The position numbers were made by a program, and so were the translations under genes. Under the pieces are notes generated by a model. It did no database searches. It was not told where the DNA came from and saw only the letters and a list, made by a program, of their open reading frames with translations. Shown here one piece after another: positions 1 through 6,656 of a stretch of DNA of 12,677 nt. The DNA lies in contig CALFYG010000105.1 in assembly GCA_937952095.1 (NCBI GenBank), positions 1 through 12,677 of the forward strand, read 5' to 3'. The stretch is from an uncultured Micrococcales bacterium (GTDB taxonomy: Bacteria; Actinomycetota; Actinomycetes; S36-B12; UBA10799). Position 1 is the first letter of the stretch, and the number at the start of each line of letters is the position of its first letter.

Positions 1-1
1 G

Positions 2-121
2 GCCGAACCGGAGGCCTTTGCCGGTTGCAGCAGCCCGGGCCAGCAAAAGCCTGGCGACAGCCAGCCCATCCATTTCATGCCCCGCACCGGGGCTGCCCCC
101 ACACGAGGAGCCTTGTCATGA
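2..121 (+). CDS. narJ: NarJ-like nitrate reductase chaperone, C-terminal tail (partial)
   Basis: The frame open from base 2 encodes about 39 residues and stops at TGA 119-121. It includes FAGCSSPGQ and then QPIHFMPR, which resembles the Cys-containing tail and QPI-x-F/W-x-PR ending I know from proteobacterial NarJ proteins. NarJ is the cytoplasmic chaperone that helps insert the molybdenum cofactor into NarG. The stop overlaps the narI ATG as ATGA, as expected in a narGHJI operon. The neighbour is decisive for this call, since the tail alone is short and poorly conserved. The rest of narJ lies outside the window. It belongs to the foreign-looking left end and not to the actinobacterial cluster. 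Confidence 0.6.
   Translation, partial: AEPEAFAGCSSPGQQKPGDSQPIHFMPRTGAAPTRGALS
79..93 (+). repeat. GC-rich hairpin near the end of narJ
   Basis: GCCCCG (79-84) and CGGGGC (88-93) form a perfect 6-base inverted repeat around a 3-base loop. It ends 9 bases before the GAGGAG ribosome binding site (103-108) of narI. It could influence narJ/narI translation or mRNA stability, but may simply be a chance feature of GC-rich coding DNA. Confidence 0.4.
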
Positions 122-600
122 GTCTCAGCCATCAATTCGTCTTCGGCATCTACCCTTACATCTGCGGTGTGATCTTTCTGCTGGGCAGCCTGATCCGCTT
201 CGACCGCGAGCAGTACAGCTGGCGCAGCGAATCCAGCCAGATGCTGGCCTCAGGCAGCCTGCGCTGGGGCTCCAACCTGTTCCACGTGGGGGTGATCGGC
301 CTGTTCTTCGGCCACCTGTTCGGCATGCTGACGCCGCCCGAGATCGTGCATGCCCTGGGCGTGAGCCCGGCGCAGAAGCAGTTGCTGGCCGTGGTGGCCG
401 GGGGCAGCCTCGGTAGCGTGGGGCTGGTAGGCCTGCTGCTGCTGATCCGCCGCCGCCTGGGCAACGCCCGGGTGCGCGCCACCTCGCACAAGCGCGACTT
501 CGTGGTGCTGTTCTGGCTGCTTGCCACCCTGCTGCTGGGCCTGTCCACCGTACCCCTTTCGCTGCAGCACAGCGATGGCGCCACCATGCTGCTGCTGGTG
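118..600 (+). pseudogene. narI: NarI, nitrate reductase gamma subunit, N-terminal ~160 residues only
   Basis: NarI is the membrane cytochrome b of respiratory nitrate reductase; it passes electrons from quinol to NarH/NarG through two hemes. The ATG at 118 follows GAGGAG (103-108) and overlaps the narJ stop. Residues 9-35 (FGIYPYI, IRFDREQY, then W) are typical NarI. His56 and His66 in SNLFHVGV and FFGHLFGM fall at the same positions as the first two heme ligands of E. coli NarI. Four membrane segments are visible (about residues 8-26, 52-72, 86-110, 127-149), followed by LSLQHSDGATM. NarI is normally about 225-240 residues with a fifth helix carrying the other two heme ligands. That part is missing, because the frame continues into ftsW. 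It is therefore broken as a cytochrome. The sequence resembles beta/gammaproteobacterial NarI. Confidence 0.88.
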
Positions 601-1713
601 CTTGGGATCGTGATGGTCTTCTCGGCCAGCAACGTCGTCACGTACGCCGCGGGGGCCGATGTCGGTCTGACCGTCACCCAGAAGCAGCTCATGTTCGCCG
701 GAGTCGGGCTGACCGCGATGGTTGTGATCTCGCGCGCCTCGATCGCCGCGATTCGTCGCAGTGCCCCGTTCCTGCTCGTAGCGGCCTTCGTCGGCCTGTT
801 CCTGGTGTTCGTCCCCGGGATCGGCGTATCGGTCTTCGGCCAGCGGAACTGGATCAGTTTCGGTGGCCCGTTCCAGTTCCAGCCCAGTGAGTTGGCGAAA
901 CTGGCGGTGATCATCTGGGGTGCCGACCTGCTGACCCGCAAACGCCGGCTCATCCACGAATGGCGTCACCTGCTCGTCCCGTTGATCCCGGTCTGGGGGG
1001 CGATCGTTGTGCTGATCGTCCTTGAGGGTGATCTCGGAACGACGATCGTCATGTTCCCGATCCTCGCCAGTCTGCTGTTCGTCGTCGGTGCCCCTGCAAG
1101 GGTGTTCGGTGCGGCGTTCGGAGGCCTGCTGGCCCTAGTGGCGTTGGCGTCTGTGACCGTGGCCTACCGGATGCAGCGTTTCCGGACCTGGCTGGATCCT
1201 GCCTCCGATCCCAGCGGGGCTGGCTACCAGGTGATCCATGGCCAGTACGGCCTGTCCACCGGTGGCCTCTTCGGCACCGGCTTGGGTGCCAGCCGGGAGA
1301 AGTGGGGCGGCCTGCCGGAGGCGCACACCGACTTCATCTTCGCCGTGATCGGTGAGGAGTTGGGCCTCGTCGGCACGGTCAGCGTGCTGGCGATGTTCGC
1401 GATCATCGCCATCGTGGCCATCCGTGTGGCACGCAATACCGACGACCTCTTCGTGAAGCTGGCCACCGGCGGCATCCTGGCCTGGATCGTGGGCCAAGCG
1501 CTGGTCAACATCGGCGCCGTGCTCGGCCTGCTACCGATCACCGGCCTGCCGTTGCCGATGGTGTCCTACGGTGGGTCGTCGCTGCTGATGTGCCTGTGCG
1601 CCATCGGTGTGCTGCTGGCGTTCGCCCGCGCCGAACCCACCGCGGCGACTGCTCTGCGCTCCCGTCGCGGCGACTCCCGTACCCGCCTGCTGCGTCGACG
1701 GGGGCACCACTGA
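118..1713 (+). CDS. ftsW: NarI-FtsW chimeric reading frame; FtsW part ~589-1713
   Basis: This single open frame of 531 codons is NarI up to about codon 160 and FtsW after that. FtsW is a SEDS-family membrane glycosyltransferase that polymerises lipid II at the septum with its partner PBP. FtsW hallmarks in order are LLVLGIVMVFSAS (first FtsW helix), FQPSELAKLA, EGDLGTTIV, WLDP..DP.GAGYQ, PEAHTDFIF with Asp405 in this frame (this conserved loop holds the Asp reported as essential in SEDS enzymes), GEELGLVG, and LPLPMVSYGGSS. The basic tail RSRRGDSRTRLLRRR is probably cytoplasmic. What is lost is the FtsW start and roughly the first 50 residues before helix 1. The true ftsW start is not in this sequence. 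Downstream it abuts murG. A database would probably call the whole frame FtsW/RodA/SpoVE, but the first 160 codons are not FtsW. Confidence 0.9.
   Translation: MSLSHQFVFGIYPYICGVIFLLGSLIRFDREQYSWRSESSQMLASGSLRWGSNLFHVGVIGLFFGHLFGMLTPPEIVHALGVSPAQKQLLAVVAGGSLGSVGLVGLLLLIRRRLGNARVRATSHKRDFVVLFWLLATLLLGLSTVPLSLQHSDGATMLLLVLGIVMVFSASNVVTYAAGADVGLTVTQKQLMFAGVGLTAMVVISRASIAAIRRSAPFLLVAAFVGLFLVFVPGIGVSVFGQRNWISFGGPFQFQPSELAKLAVIIWGADLLTRKRRLIHEWRHLLVPLIPVWGAIVVLIVLEGDLGTTIVMFPILASLLFVVGAPARVFGAAFGGLLALVALASVTVAYRMQRFRTWLDPASDPSGAGYQVIHGQYGLSTGGLFGTGLGASREKWGGLPEAHTDFIFAVIGEELGLVGTVSVLAMFAIIAIVAIRVARNTDDLFVKLATGGILAWIVGQALVNIGAVLGLLPITGLPLPMVSYGGSSLLMCLCAIGVLLAFARAEPTAATALRSRRGDSRTRLLRRRGHH
586..606. 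other. narI / ftsW breakpoint in a CTG-rich stretch
   Basis: NarI-like sequence ends at GAT-MLLLV and FtsW-like sequence starts at LLLVLG, so the breakpoint lies within a run of CTG/GTG codons that either gene could encode. Such microhomology of about 12-15 bases is what joins unrelated reads in an assembly. No inverted repeats, transposase remnants or target duplications are seen here. Confidence 0.8.
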
Positions 1714-2804
1714 GTCCGGGCCTGCGCGTCGTGGTGGCCGGGGGTGGGACCGCCGGTCATGTGGAACCAGCGCTCAACCTCGCCGACGCACTCCTGCGGA
1801 CCGCGCCGCAGACCGTGGTCACGGCCATGGGTACTGCAGAGGGCCTGGAGACCCGACTGGTCCCTGCACGGGGGTACGAACTCGATCTCATCCCCAGGGT
1901 GCCCCTGCCCCGCAGACCGTCGAAGGAGTTGGTCACGCTGCCAGGGCGGCTGCGAGCCGCCGTGCGGCGCAGTAGGGAGATCCTGAGCGAGCGCCAGGCG
2001 GACGTGCTGGTCGGCTTCGGGGGTTTCGTGTCGTTGCCCGCGTATCTTGCCGCACGGGGTCGGGTGCCCATCGTGATCCACGAGGCGAACGCCAAGGCAG
2101 GCCTCGCCAACAAGGTCGGCGCGCGGTTCACGCCGTTCCTCGCTGAAGCCACCGCGGGCAGCCTCCCAGGGGCCATCCGCATCGGCATCCCGCTGCGGGA
2201 GAGCATTGCGCACCTCGATCGGGCAGCCCGGCGGGAGCAGGCCTGCGCCCGCTGGGGCCTGGACCCCGACCGGCCGTGCCTGCTGGTCTTCGGTGGGTCG
2301 CAGGGGGCGCGATCACTCAACGATGCGGTCGTTGCGGCGGCCCCGACACTGCTCGGTGCCGGTGTGCAGGTGCTCCACGGCTATGGCGCCAAGAACGCCG
2401 ATCAGGTGCGGTCGGTGCAGGATCTGCCCGATTACCACGCGCTCGACTACATCGACGGCATGGACGAGGCGTACGCCGCCGCGGACATGGCGGTCTGCCG
2501 GGCGGGAGCCATGACCTGTGCGGAACTCGCCGCGGTCGGACTGCCGGCCCTGTACGTGCCGCTACCGATCGGCAACGGGGAGCAGCGGTACAACGCCGCA
2601 CCGGTCGTGGCCGCTGACGGCGGGTTCCTCATCGAGGACGCTGACCTGGACGGCGACACGCTGGCCGGGGCTGTGATCCCGGTGATCACCTCGCGGGGCA
2701 GACTTGAACAGATGTCGCAGAACGCCGCCCGGCACGGCGTACGGGATGCGGCGGCCCGCCTCGCGGACATGGTGTTCGCGGCGGCCGCGAAGGGTGAGAC
2801 GTGA
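1710..2804 (+). CDS. murG: MurG, lipid II synthase (N-acetylglucosaminyltransferase)
   Basis: MurG transfers GlcNAc from UDP-GlcNAc to lipid I on the inner face of the membrane, giving lipid II, the substrate that FtsW uses. Visible motifs are AGGGTAGHVEPAL (N-terminal glycine loop), FGGFVSLPAYLAA, HEANAKAGLANK, GGSQGARSLND (donor-domain loop), CRAGAMTCAEL and PLPIGNGEQRYNA. The length of about 364 residues fits the family. The start is uncertain: the family consensus begins just before RVVVAGGG, but there is no ATG, GTG or TTG there. I placed it at CTG 1710, which overlaps the ftsW stop as CTGA and has a G-rich stretch just upstream. CTG 1722 or GTG 1731 are alternatives; the ATG at 1590 would add 40 residues that look like out-of-frame ftsW. 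The gene overlaps murC by four bases. Confidence 0.95.
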   Translation: MSPGLRVVVAGGGTAGHVEPALNLADALLRTAPQTVVTAMGTAEGLETRLVPARGYELDLIPRVPLPRRPSKELVTLPGRLRAAVRRSREILSERQADVLVGFGGFVSLPAYLAARGRVPIVIHEANAKAGLANKVGARFTPFLAEATAGSLPGAIRIGIPLRESIAHLDRAARREQACARWGLDPDRPCLLVFGGSQGARSLNDAVVAAAPTLLGAGVQVLHGYGAKNADQVRSVQDLPDYHALDYIDGMDEAYAAADMAVCRAGAMTCAELAAVGLPALYVPLPIGNGEQRYNAAPVVAADGGFLIEDADLDGDTLAGAVIPVITSRGRLEQMSQNAARHGVRDAAARLADMVFAAAAKGET

Positions 2805-4222
2805 ACGAAGAGGCTGAACTGACCGAGATCCCCGATTCGGTGCACATCCTGGGCATCGGCGGGGCGGGGATGAGTGCGCTCGCCCGGCTGTTGCTGGCGC
2901 GAGGGGTTCGGGTGACCGGGTCGGATGCCAAGGACTCCCGCCGGCTCGACGCACTGCGGGCACTCGGCGCCGAGTGTGCCGTCGGACACAACCCCGACAA
3001 TGTCGGCGACGTCGGTGCGGTGGTGGTGTCGACGGCGATCGGCGAGAACAACGTCGAGTTGCGGGCCGCCCGGGAGCGGGGCATCCCCGTCCTGCACCGC
3101 TCCGTCGCACTGGCGATGACGATGGCCGGCAAGGACGTGTTGGCGGTGGCGGGAACTCACGGCAAGACGACCACGACGTCCATCCTCACCGTCATCCTGC
3201 AGGCGTGCGGGCAGGATCCGTCGTTCGCGATCGGCAGCGAACTCAACGACTCGGGATCCAACGCTCACCTCGGCACCGGTGACGCCTTCGTCGTGGAGGC
3301 CGACGAGAGCGACGGGTCGTTCCTGCGCCTCGACGCCCGCGTCGGCATCGTCACCAACATCGAGGCCGACCATCTCAACTACTGGGGGACGGCCGAGGCG
3401 ATGACCGCCGGCTTCTTCGACTTCGCTGCGGCGATCGGTCGGCGTGGTGGCTACGTGGTGATCTGCCAAGATGATCCGGGAGCCGCCGACCTCGCCCGGG
3501 CGGTGCGTGAAGAAGGCGTCGACGTCCGTACCTACGGCACCTCCCTGGACAGCGATTACCGCATCGAGGTCCTCGATCTGTCGGCGGACGGCTCGCGGTT
3601 CGTGGTGCGGGGTCCGCAGATGGATGCGGTCGAGTGCTGGGTGTCGGTCGCAGGTCTGCACAACGTCCTCAACGCCACTGCGGCGATGGTGGCCGCCGTG
3701 GGGCTCGGGCTGCCTGCCCAGCAGGTCGCCGACGGCGTCGGCCAGTTCGTCGGCACGAGGCGCCGCTTCGAGTTCCGCGGGGAGGTGGCCGGAGTCCGCG
3801 TGTTCGACGACTACGCCCACCATCCGACCGAGATCGCGGCGACACTGCGTGCCGCGCGAGACGTCGTGGGGGCAGGCCGTATCCGTGTGGCCTTCCAGGC
3901 CCATCACTACTACCGGACGGCGATGTACCTCACCGAGTTCGGTCAGGCGCTCGGACTCGCAGACTTCGTGGTGGTGCTCGAGGTCTTCGCCCCGGGAGAG
4001 GAGCCGATCCCCGGTGCCAGTGGGCAGGGGATGGCCGACGCCGTTCCCTTGACCGCCGACGCCGTGGTGTTCGAACCCTCCTGGTCGGCTGTGGCGGGTC
4101 ACCTCGTGGCCGGTGCCCGATCCGGCGACATCATCATGACTCTGGGGGCCGGCGACATCAGCCTGCTCATCCCCGAGGTGCTCGAACTGCTGGCAGCCCG
4201 GGCGGACGAGGTGGGTGGATGA
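2801..4222 (+). CDS. murC: MurC, UDP-N-acetylmuramate--L-alanine ligase
   Basis: This cytoplasmic ATP-dependent ligase adds L-Ala to UDP-MurNAc, the first amino acid of the peptidoglycan stem. It has 473 residues, normal for the family. Motifs: GIGGAGMSALA near the N-terminus (UDP-binding Rossmann loop), the P-loop GTHGKTTTTS at 118-127 with Lys122, EADESDGSFL, NIEADHLNYW, and DDYAHHPTEI from residue 336. The C-terminal FQAHHYYRT is a variant of the usual FQPHxYxRT. The GTG start at 2801 overlaps the murG stop as GTGA and has AGGG 6 bases upstream. The end overlaps the ftsQ ATG as ATGA. Translational coupling with murG and ftsQ is likely. Confidence 0.97.
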   Translation: MNEEAELTEIPDSVHILGIGGAGMSALARLLLARGVRVTGSDAKDSRRLDALRALGAECAVGHNPDNVGDVGAVVVSTAIGENNVELRAARERGIPVLHRSVALAMTMAGKDVLAVAGTHGKTTTTSILTVILQACGQDPSFAIGSELNDSGSNAHLGTGDAFVVEADESDGSFLRLDARVGIVTNIEADHLNYWGTAEAMTAGFFDFAAAIGRRGGYVVICQDDPGAADLARAVREEGVDVRTYGTSLDSDYRIEVLDLSADGSRFVVRGPQMDAVECWVSVAGLHNVLNATAAMVAAVGLGLPAQQVADGVGQFVGTRRRFEFRGEVAGVRVFDDYAHHPTEIAATLRAARDVVGAGRIRVAFQAHHYYRTAMYLTEFGQALGLADFVVVLEVFAPGEEPIPGASGQGMADAVPLTADAVVFEPSWSAVAGHLVAGARSGDIIMTLGAGDISLLIPEVLELLAARADEVGG

Positions 4223-5079
4223 CCATCACTGAACCTACGAAGCAGACCTCCACAGAGCCCCGGAAGGGCCACGGCCGCCCGGCGGTCCTGATCGCCGGCG
4301 GGCTGCTGATCCTCGGAGGTGCGGCCATCTACGCCGCGGGATGGACCGGTCTCATGGGAGTGAACTCGGTCGAGGTCGAAGGCGCCACAACGATCAGCCC
4401 CGAGGAACTTGTCGCTCTGGCGGACATCCCGGAGGGGACCCCGATGATGCGGGTTGACGTGCGCGCCGCGACCGCGCGTCTTGCCGACCTGCCGTTGGTG
4501 TCCTCGGTGGATGTCCGCCGCGAGTGGCCCCGCACGGTCGTTCTGTCCATCACCGAACGCGGTGCAGTTGCTGTGCTGAAGGCGCCGGACGGCTGGGACC
4601 TGCTCGACGACAAGGGTGTTCCCTTCGCCATCGTGCCGGACAAGCCCAAGGATCTGCCGACCGTGGCGAGGTCGCAGGACGAGGCCACCAACACCGCCAT
4701 GCTCGCTGCCCTGGCACAGATGAGCCCGGAGGTGCGCAGTCGTGTGGCTGAGATCTCGGCCACGTCGCCCAATGCCATCCGGCTGACATTGCGCAAGTCC
4801 GACGCGGTGGTCAATTGGGGTTCGGCCGAACAGTCGGACTACAAGTCTGAGGTACTCGCTGTGCTGCTCGACGTGGACGCCGGGTGGTACGACGTGTCGA
4901 ACCCGGACACCCCGACCTCGGCCGACACCGAACCGCGACCGGCGGCTCCGGATGCCAGTGGGCAGCCCACGGCGAGTCCGAGCGCGAGCCCGAGTGTGAG
5001 TCCGAGCAGCGAGGCGACCGCGACCCCGGAGGCGGCACCGACGGCTGCCGAGTCCCCAGTAGGTGTTGTTCCCCGCTGA
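4219..5079 (+). CDS. ftsQ: FtsQ/DivIB divisome protein with Ser/Pro-rich tail
   Basis: FtsQ is a bitopic membrane protein that links early and late divisome parts. The 286-residue product has a short basic cytoplasmic end, one membrane helix at about 24-42 (LIAGGLLILGGAAIYAAG), and a POTRA domain from VNSVEVEGATTISPEEL through REWPRTVVLSITER (about 48-115). The FtsQ-type beta domain follows, ending near YDVSNPDTPTS. After about residue 240 there is a 45-residue tail rich in Pro, Ser, Thr and Ala, beyond where many FtsQ proteins end. The ATG at 4219 overlaps the murC stop. In most actinobacteria ftsZ follows directly; here a convergent gene on the other strand begins 3 bases after the stop. 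Confidence 0.93.
   Translation: MTITEPTKQTSTEPRKGHGRPAVLIAGGLLILGGAAIYAAGWTGLMGVNSVEVEGATTISPEELVALADIPEGTPMMRVDVRAATARLADLPLVSSVDVRREWPRTVVLSITERGAVAVLKAPDGWDLLDDKGVPFAIVPDKPKDLPTVARSQDEATNTAMLAALAQMSPEVRSRVAEISATSPNAIRLTLRKSDAVVNWGSAEQSDYKSEVLAVLLDVDAGWYDVSNPDTPTSADTEPRPAAPDASGQPTASPSASPSVSPSSEATATPEAAPTAAESPVGVVPR
4972..5007 (+). repeat. Ser-Pro coding repeat in the ftsQ tail
   Basis: Three consecutive four-residue units (ASPS, ASPS, VSPS; residues about 252-263 of FtsQ) are encoded by imperfect 12-base copies built on GAGYCCGAG. Such low-complexity repeats expand and shrink by slippage. They probably form a flexible extracytoplasmic tail. Confidence 0.7.
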
Positions 5080-5088
5080 CCGTCAGCC
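5072..5088. other. Convergent ftsQ / oxidase stops within a small inverted repeat
   Basis: GCTGA (5075-5079) and TCAGC (5083-5087) are an inverted repeat around CCG. The left arm contains the ftsQ stop TGA and the right arm the opposite-strand stop TCA. With only 3 bases between the genes there is no space for an ordinary terminator. The 5-base stem is too weak to be one, and no T-run follows on either strand. Confidence 0.5.
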
Positions 5089-6582
5089 GTGGTGGTCCTG
5101 ATGCGGTGGGGTGCCGGCGGTCTGTCCGGGCTTCACCACGACGAACTGACCCATCACCCCGATGTCCTCGTGCAGCAACAGGTGGCAGTGGAACATGTAC
5201 GGCCAGTCCCGGTCGGTGTAGTCGGTGAACTCCACGAGGAGTCGCGCCGTCGTCTGCGGTGCGACGTAGACGGTGTCCTTCAACCCGGCGAAAGCCGGGT
5301 CGGGCGGCTCGCCATCGCGTGAGAGGACCCGGAATTGCACGTTGTGGACGTGGAAGTTGTGGGGCTGACGATCCTGGTTCGAGACCTCCCAGATCTCTGG
5401 GGTGTCGACTGTCACTGCCATGTCGATTCGGGCCATCTGCATCGGACGGCCGTTGATGGCTCGCCCCTGAACCCGGAAGGTACGAGTGGTCGCCGCGCTC
5501 GACGGGTCCGGTGGGGCCAGGGTGCTGAGGGTCGCCGCGAGCGCGGGCGAGGGTTCGAGGGTGGGTGCCGCCCGCAGTTGCAGCACATCGAAGGTCCCGG
5601 GGCTGTACTGGGCATCGCCGCCTGTCCCGAGGTCCGGTGGCGTGCTGTTGAGTGAGACCGTCTCGCCGGCGGTCACGCGCACGACGATCTCTGCGCGCTC
5701 GCCCGGCGACAGTTGTACGCGCTTGGCGGTGACGGCCTGGGGGAGCAGACCCCCGTCGGAAGCCACGATCTCGAACTCGCGGTCGTCATTGAACCCGAAG
5801 TTGTACACCCGCGCGTTCGACGCGTTGAGCAGACGCAGGCGTACAGCCTCGGTCGACACCGGCAGGTAGGTCCCGATCTTGCCGTTGGTGACGATGGTGT
5901 TGCCCAGGAAGCCGGTTGAGGGGCCGCCGGCAGGTTCCGGGTCAACGACGAGTTGGCCGTCCGCCGTGAAGCTCTTGTCCTGTACGACCAGGGGGATGTC
6001 GTCCACGCCGTACTCGTCAGGCAGCCCGGCGTCGGCAGCCTTCGGATCGTCGATGATCAGCATCCCGGCGAGTCCCCGGTACACCTGCTGAGCGGTCTCT
6101 CCGTGCGGATGCGAGTGGTACCAGAGGGTTGCGGCCGGTTGGTCGACTTTCCACGTGGGCCGCCAGGTGTCGCCAGGTTCGATCATGGAGTGCGGGCCAC
6201 CATCGGACGTCGCGGGAACGTGCAGACCGTGCCAGTGCAGCGTCGTCATCTCGTCGAGATCGTTGGTGACCTCGGCCCGCACCTGCTCACCATCGGTCAG
6301 GCGGATCGTGGGCCCGAGGTACGAACCATTGAGCCCGATGGTGTCCGCTGGGCCTCCTCGCTGGCCGAAATCCGTGCGTCCGGCCGCAGCCCGTAGTGCA
6401 ACCACGGTCCGTCCGTTATCGCGGCTGGTCTGCGCCAGGGGAGGGATGGGCAGTTGGTTGATCACGTCCTGGGCCTGCACGGAATTGCTGCCGCCGCCTG
6501 GGGGGCTGCAGGCACCGAGCAGCACCACTACCGCTGCCACCCATCGCACGGATCGCCCCAACGTCGCCACCTCCGCGGCCAT
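5083..6582 (-). CDS. Multicopper oxidase, predicted lipoprotein
   Basis: This is a three-domain multicopper oxidase of the laccase/CueO/CotA class. The enzyme oxidises substrates such as Cu(I), metal ions or phenols and reduces oxygen to water, outside the membrane. From the ATG at 6582 the product has 499 residues. A signal peptide (WVAAVVVLLGAC) ends in the lipobox LGAC, so Cys25 is the likely lipid anchor. All four copper motifs are present: HWH at 116-118, HSHPH at 156-160, HNFHVH at 408-413 and HCHLLLH at 465-471. With every trinuclear ligand kept it should be active, unlike the divisome protein FtsP. The position five after His471, Met in CueO, is Val476 here, with Met477 next. A longer frame from 6648 would put 22 residues before a good signal peptide, so I preferred 6582. 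The substrate is unknown; copper tolerance is one option. It is not a usual dcw member and runs against its neighbours. Confidence 0.92.
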   Translation of the reverse strand: MAAEVATLGRSVRWVAAVVVLLGACSPPGGGSNSVQAQDVINQLPIPPLAQTSRDNGRTVVALRAAAGRTDFGQRGGPADTIGLNGSYLGPTIRLTDGEQVRAEVTNDLDEMTTLHWHGLHVPATSDGGPHSMIEPGDTWRPTWKVDQPAATLWYHSHPHGETAQQVYRGLAGMLIIDDPKAADAGLPDEYGVDDIPLVVQDKSFTADGQLVVDPEPAGGPSTGFLGNTIVTNGKIGTYLPVSTEAVRLRLLNASNARVYNFGFNDDREFEIVASDGGLLPQAVTAKRVQLSPGERAEIVVRVTAGETVSLNSTPPDLGTGGDAQYSPGTFDVLQLRAAPTLEPSPALAATLSTLAPPDPSSAATTRTFRVQGRAINGRPMQMARIDMAVTVDTPEIWEVSNQDRQPHNFHVHNVQFRVLSRDGEPPDPAFAGLKDTVYVAPQTTARLLVEFTDYTDRDWPYMFHCHLLLHEDIGVMGQFVVVKPGQTAGTPPHQDHHG

Positions 6583-6656
6583 TCTTGCCCATACGTGTCG
6601 GACTGGTGGGCAGGTGGGCAGTGCGTTCACCACGCATCGGGCGGACACGCTGCGCC
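6583..6656. promoter_or_regulatory. Divergent intergenic region, oxidase / symporter
   Basis: The 74 bases between the two start codons must hold the promoters of both genes, unless either starts further inside. I see no clear -35/-10 pair. A perfect tandem GGTGGGCA doublet lies at 6605-6620 and could be a direct-repeat protein site. No CsoR- or CueR-type copper palindrome is evident. Confidence 0.4.

Noticed and set aside
118..1713. A genuine new respiratory-division fusion protein
   Set aside because: Both halves are truncated, the helix count inverts FtsW in the membrane, and the join is in shared CTG-rich sequence. I report it as an anomaly, not as a system.
2447..4102. A 551-codon open frame on the - strand across murG and murC
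   Set aside because: It lies antisense to two clear genes, has no recognisable domain and biased His/Arg/Asp composition, as expected from GC-rich coding DNA read backwards.
4972..5007. Direct repeats as a CRISPR-like or mobile element trace
   Set aside because: They are in-frame codons for Ser-Pro units within ftsQ, without spacers or flanking duplications.
5083..6582. The oxidase as FtsP/SufI, a division protein, given its place in a division cluster
   Set aside because: FtsP has lost its copper ligands. This protein keeps all of them and has a lipoprotein signal without an RR motif, so it is an enzyme of the laccase class.
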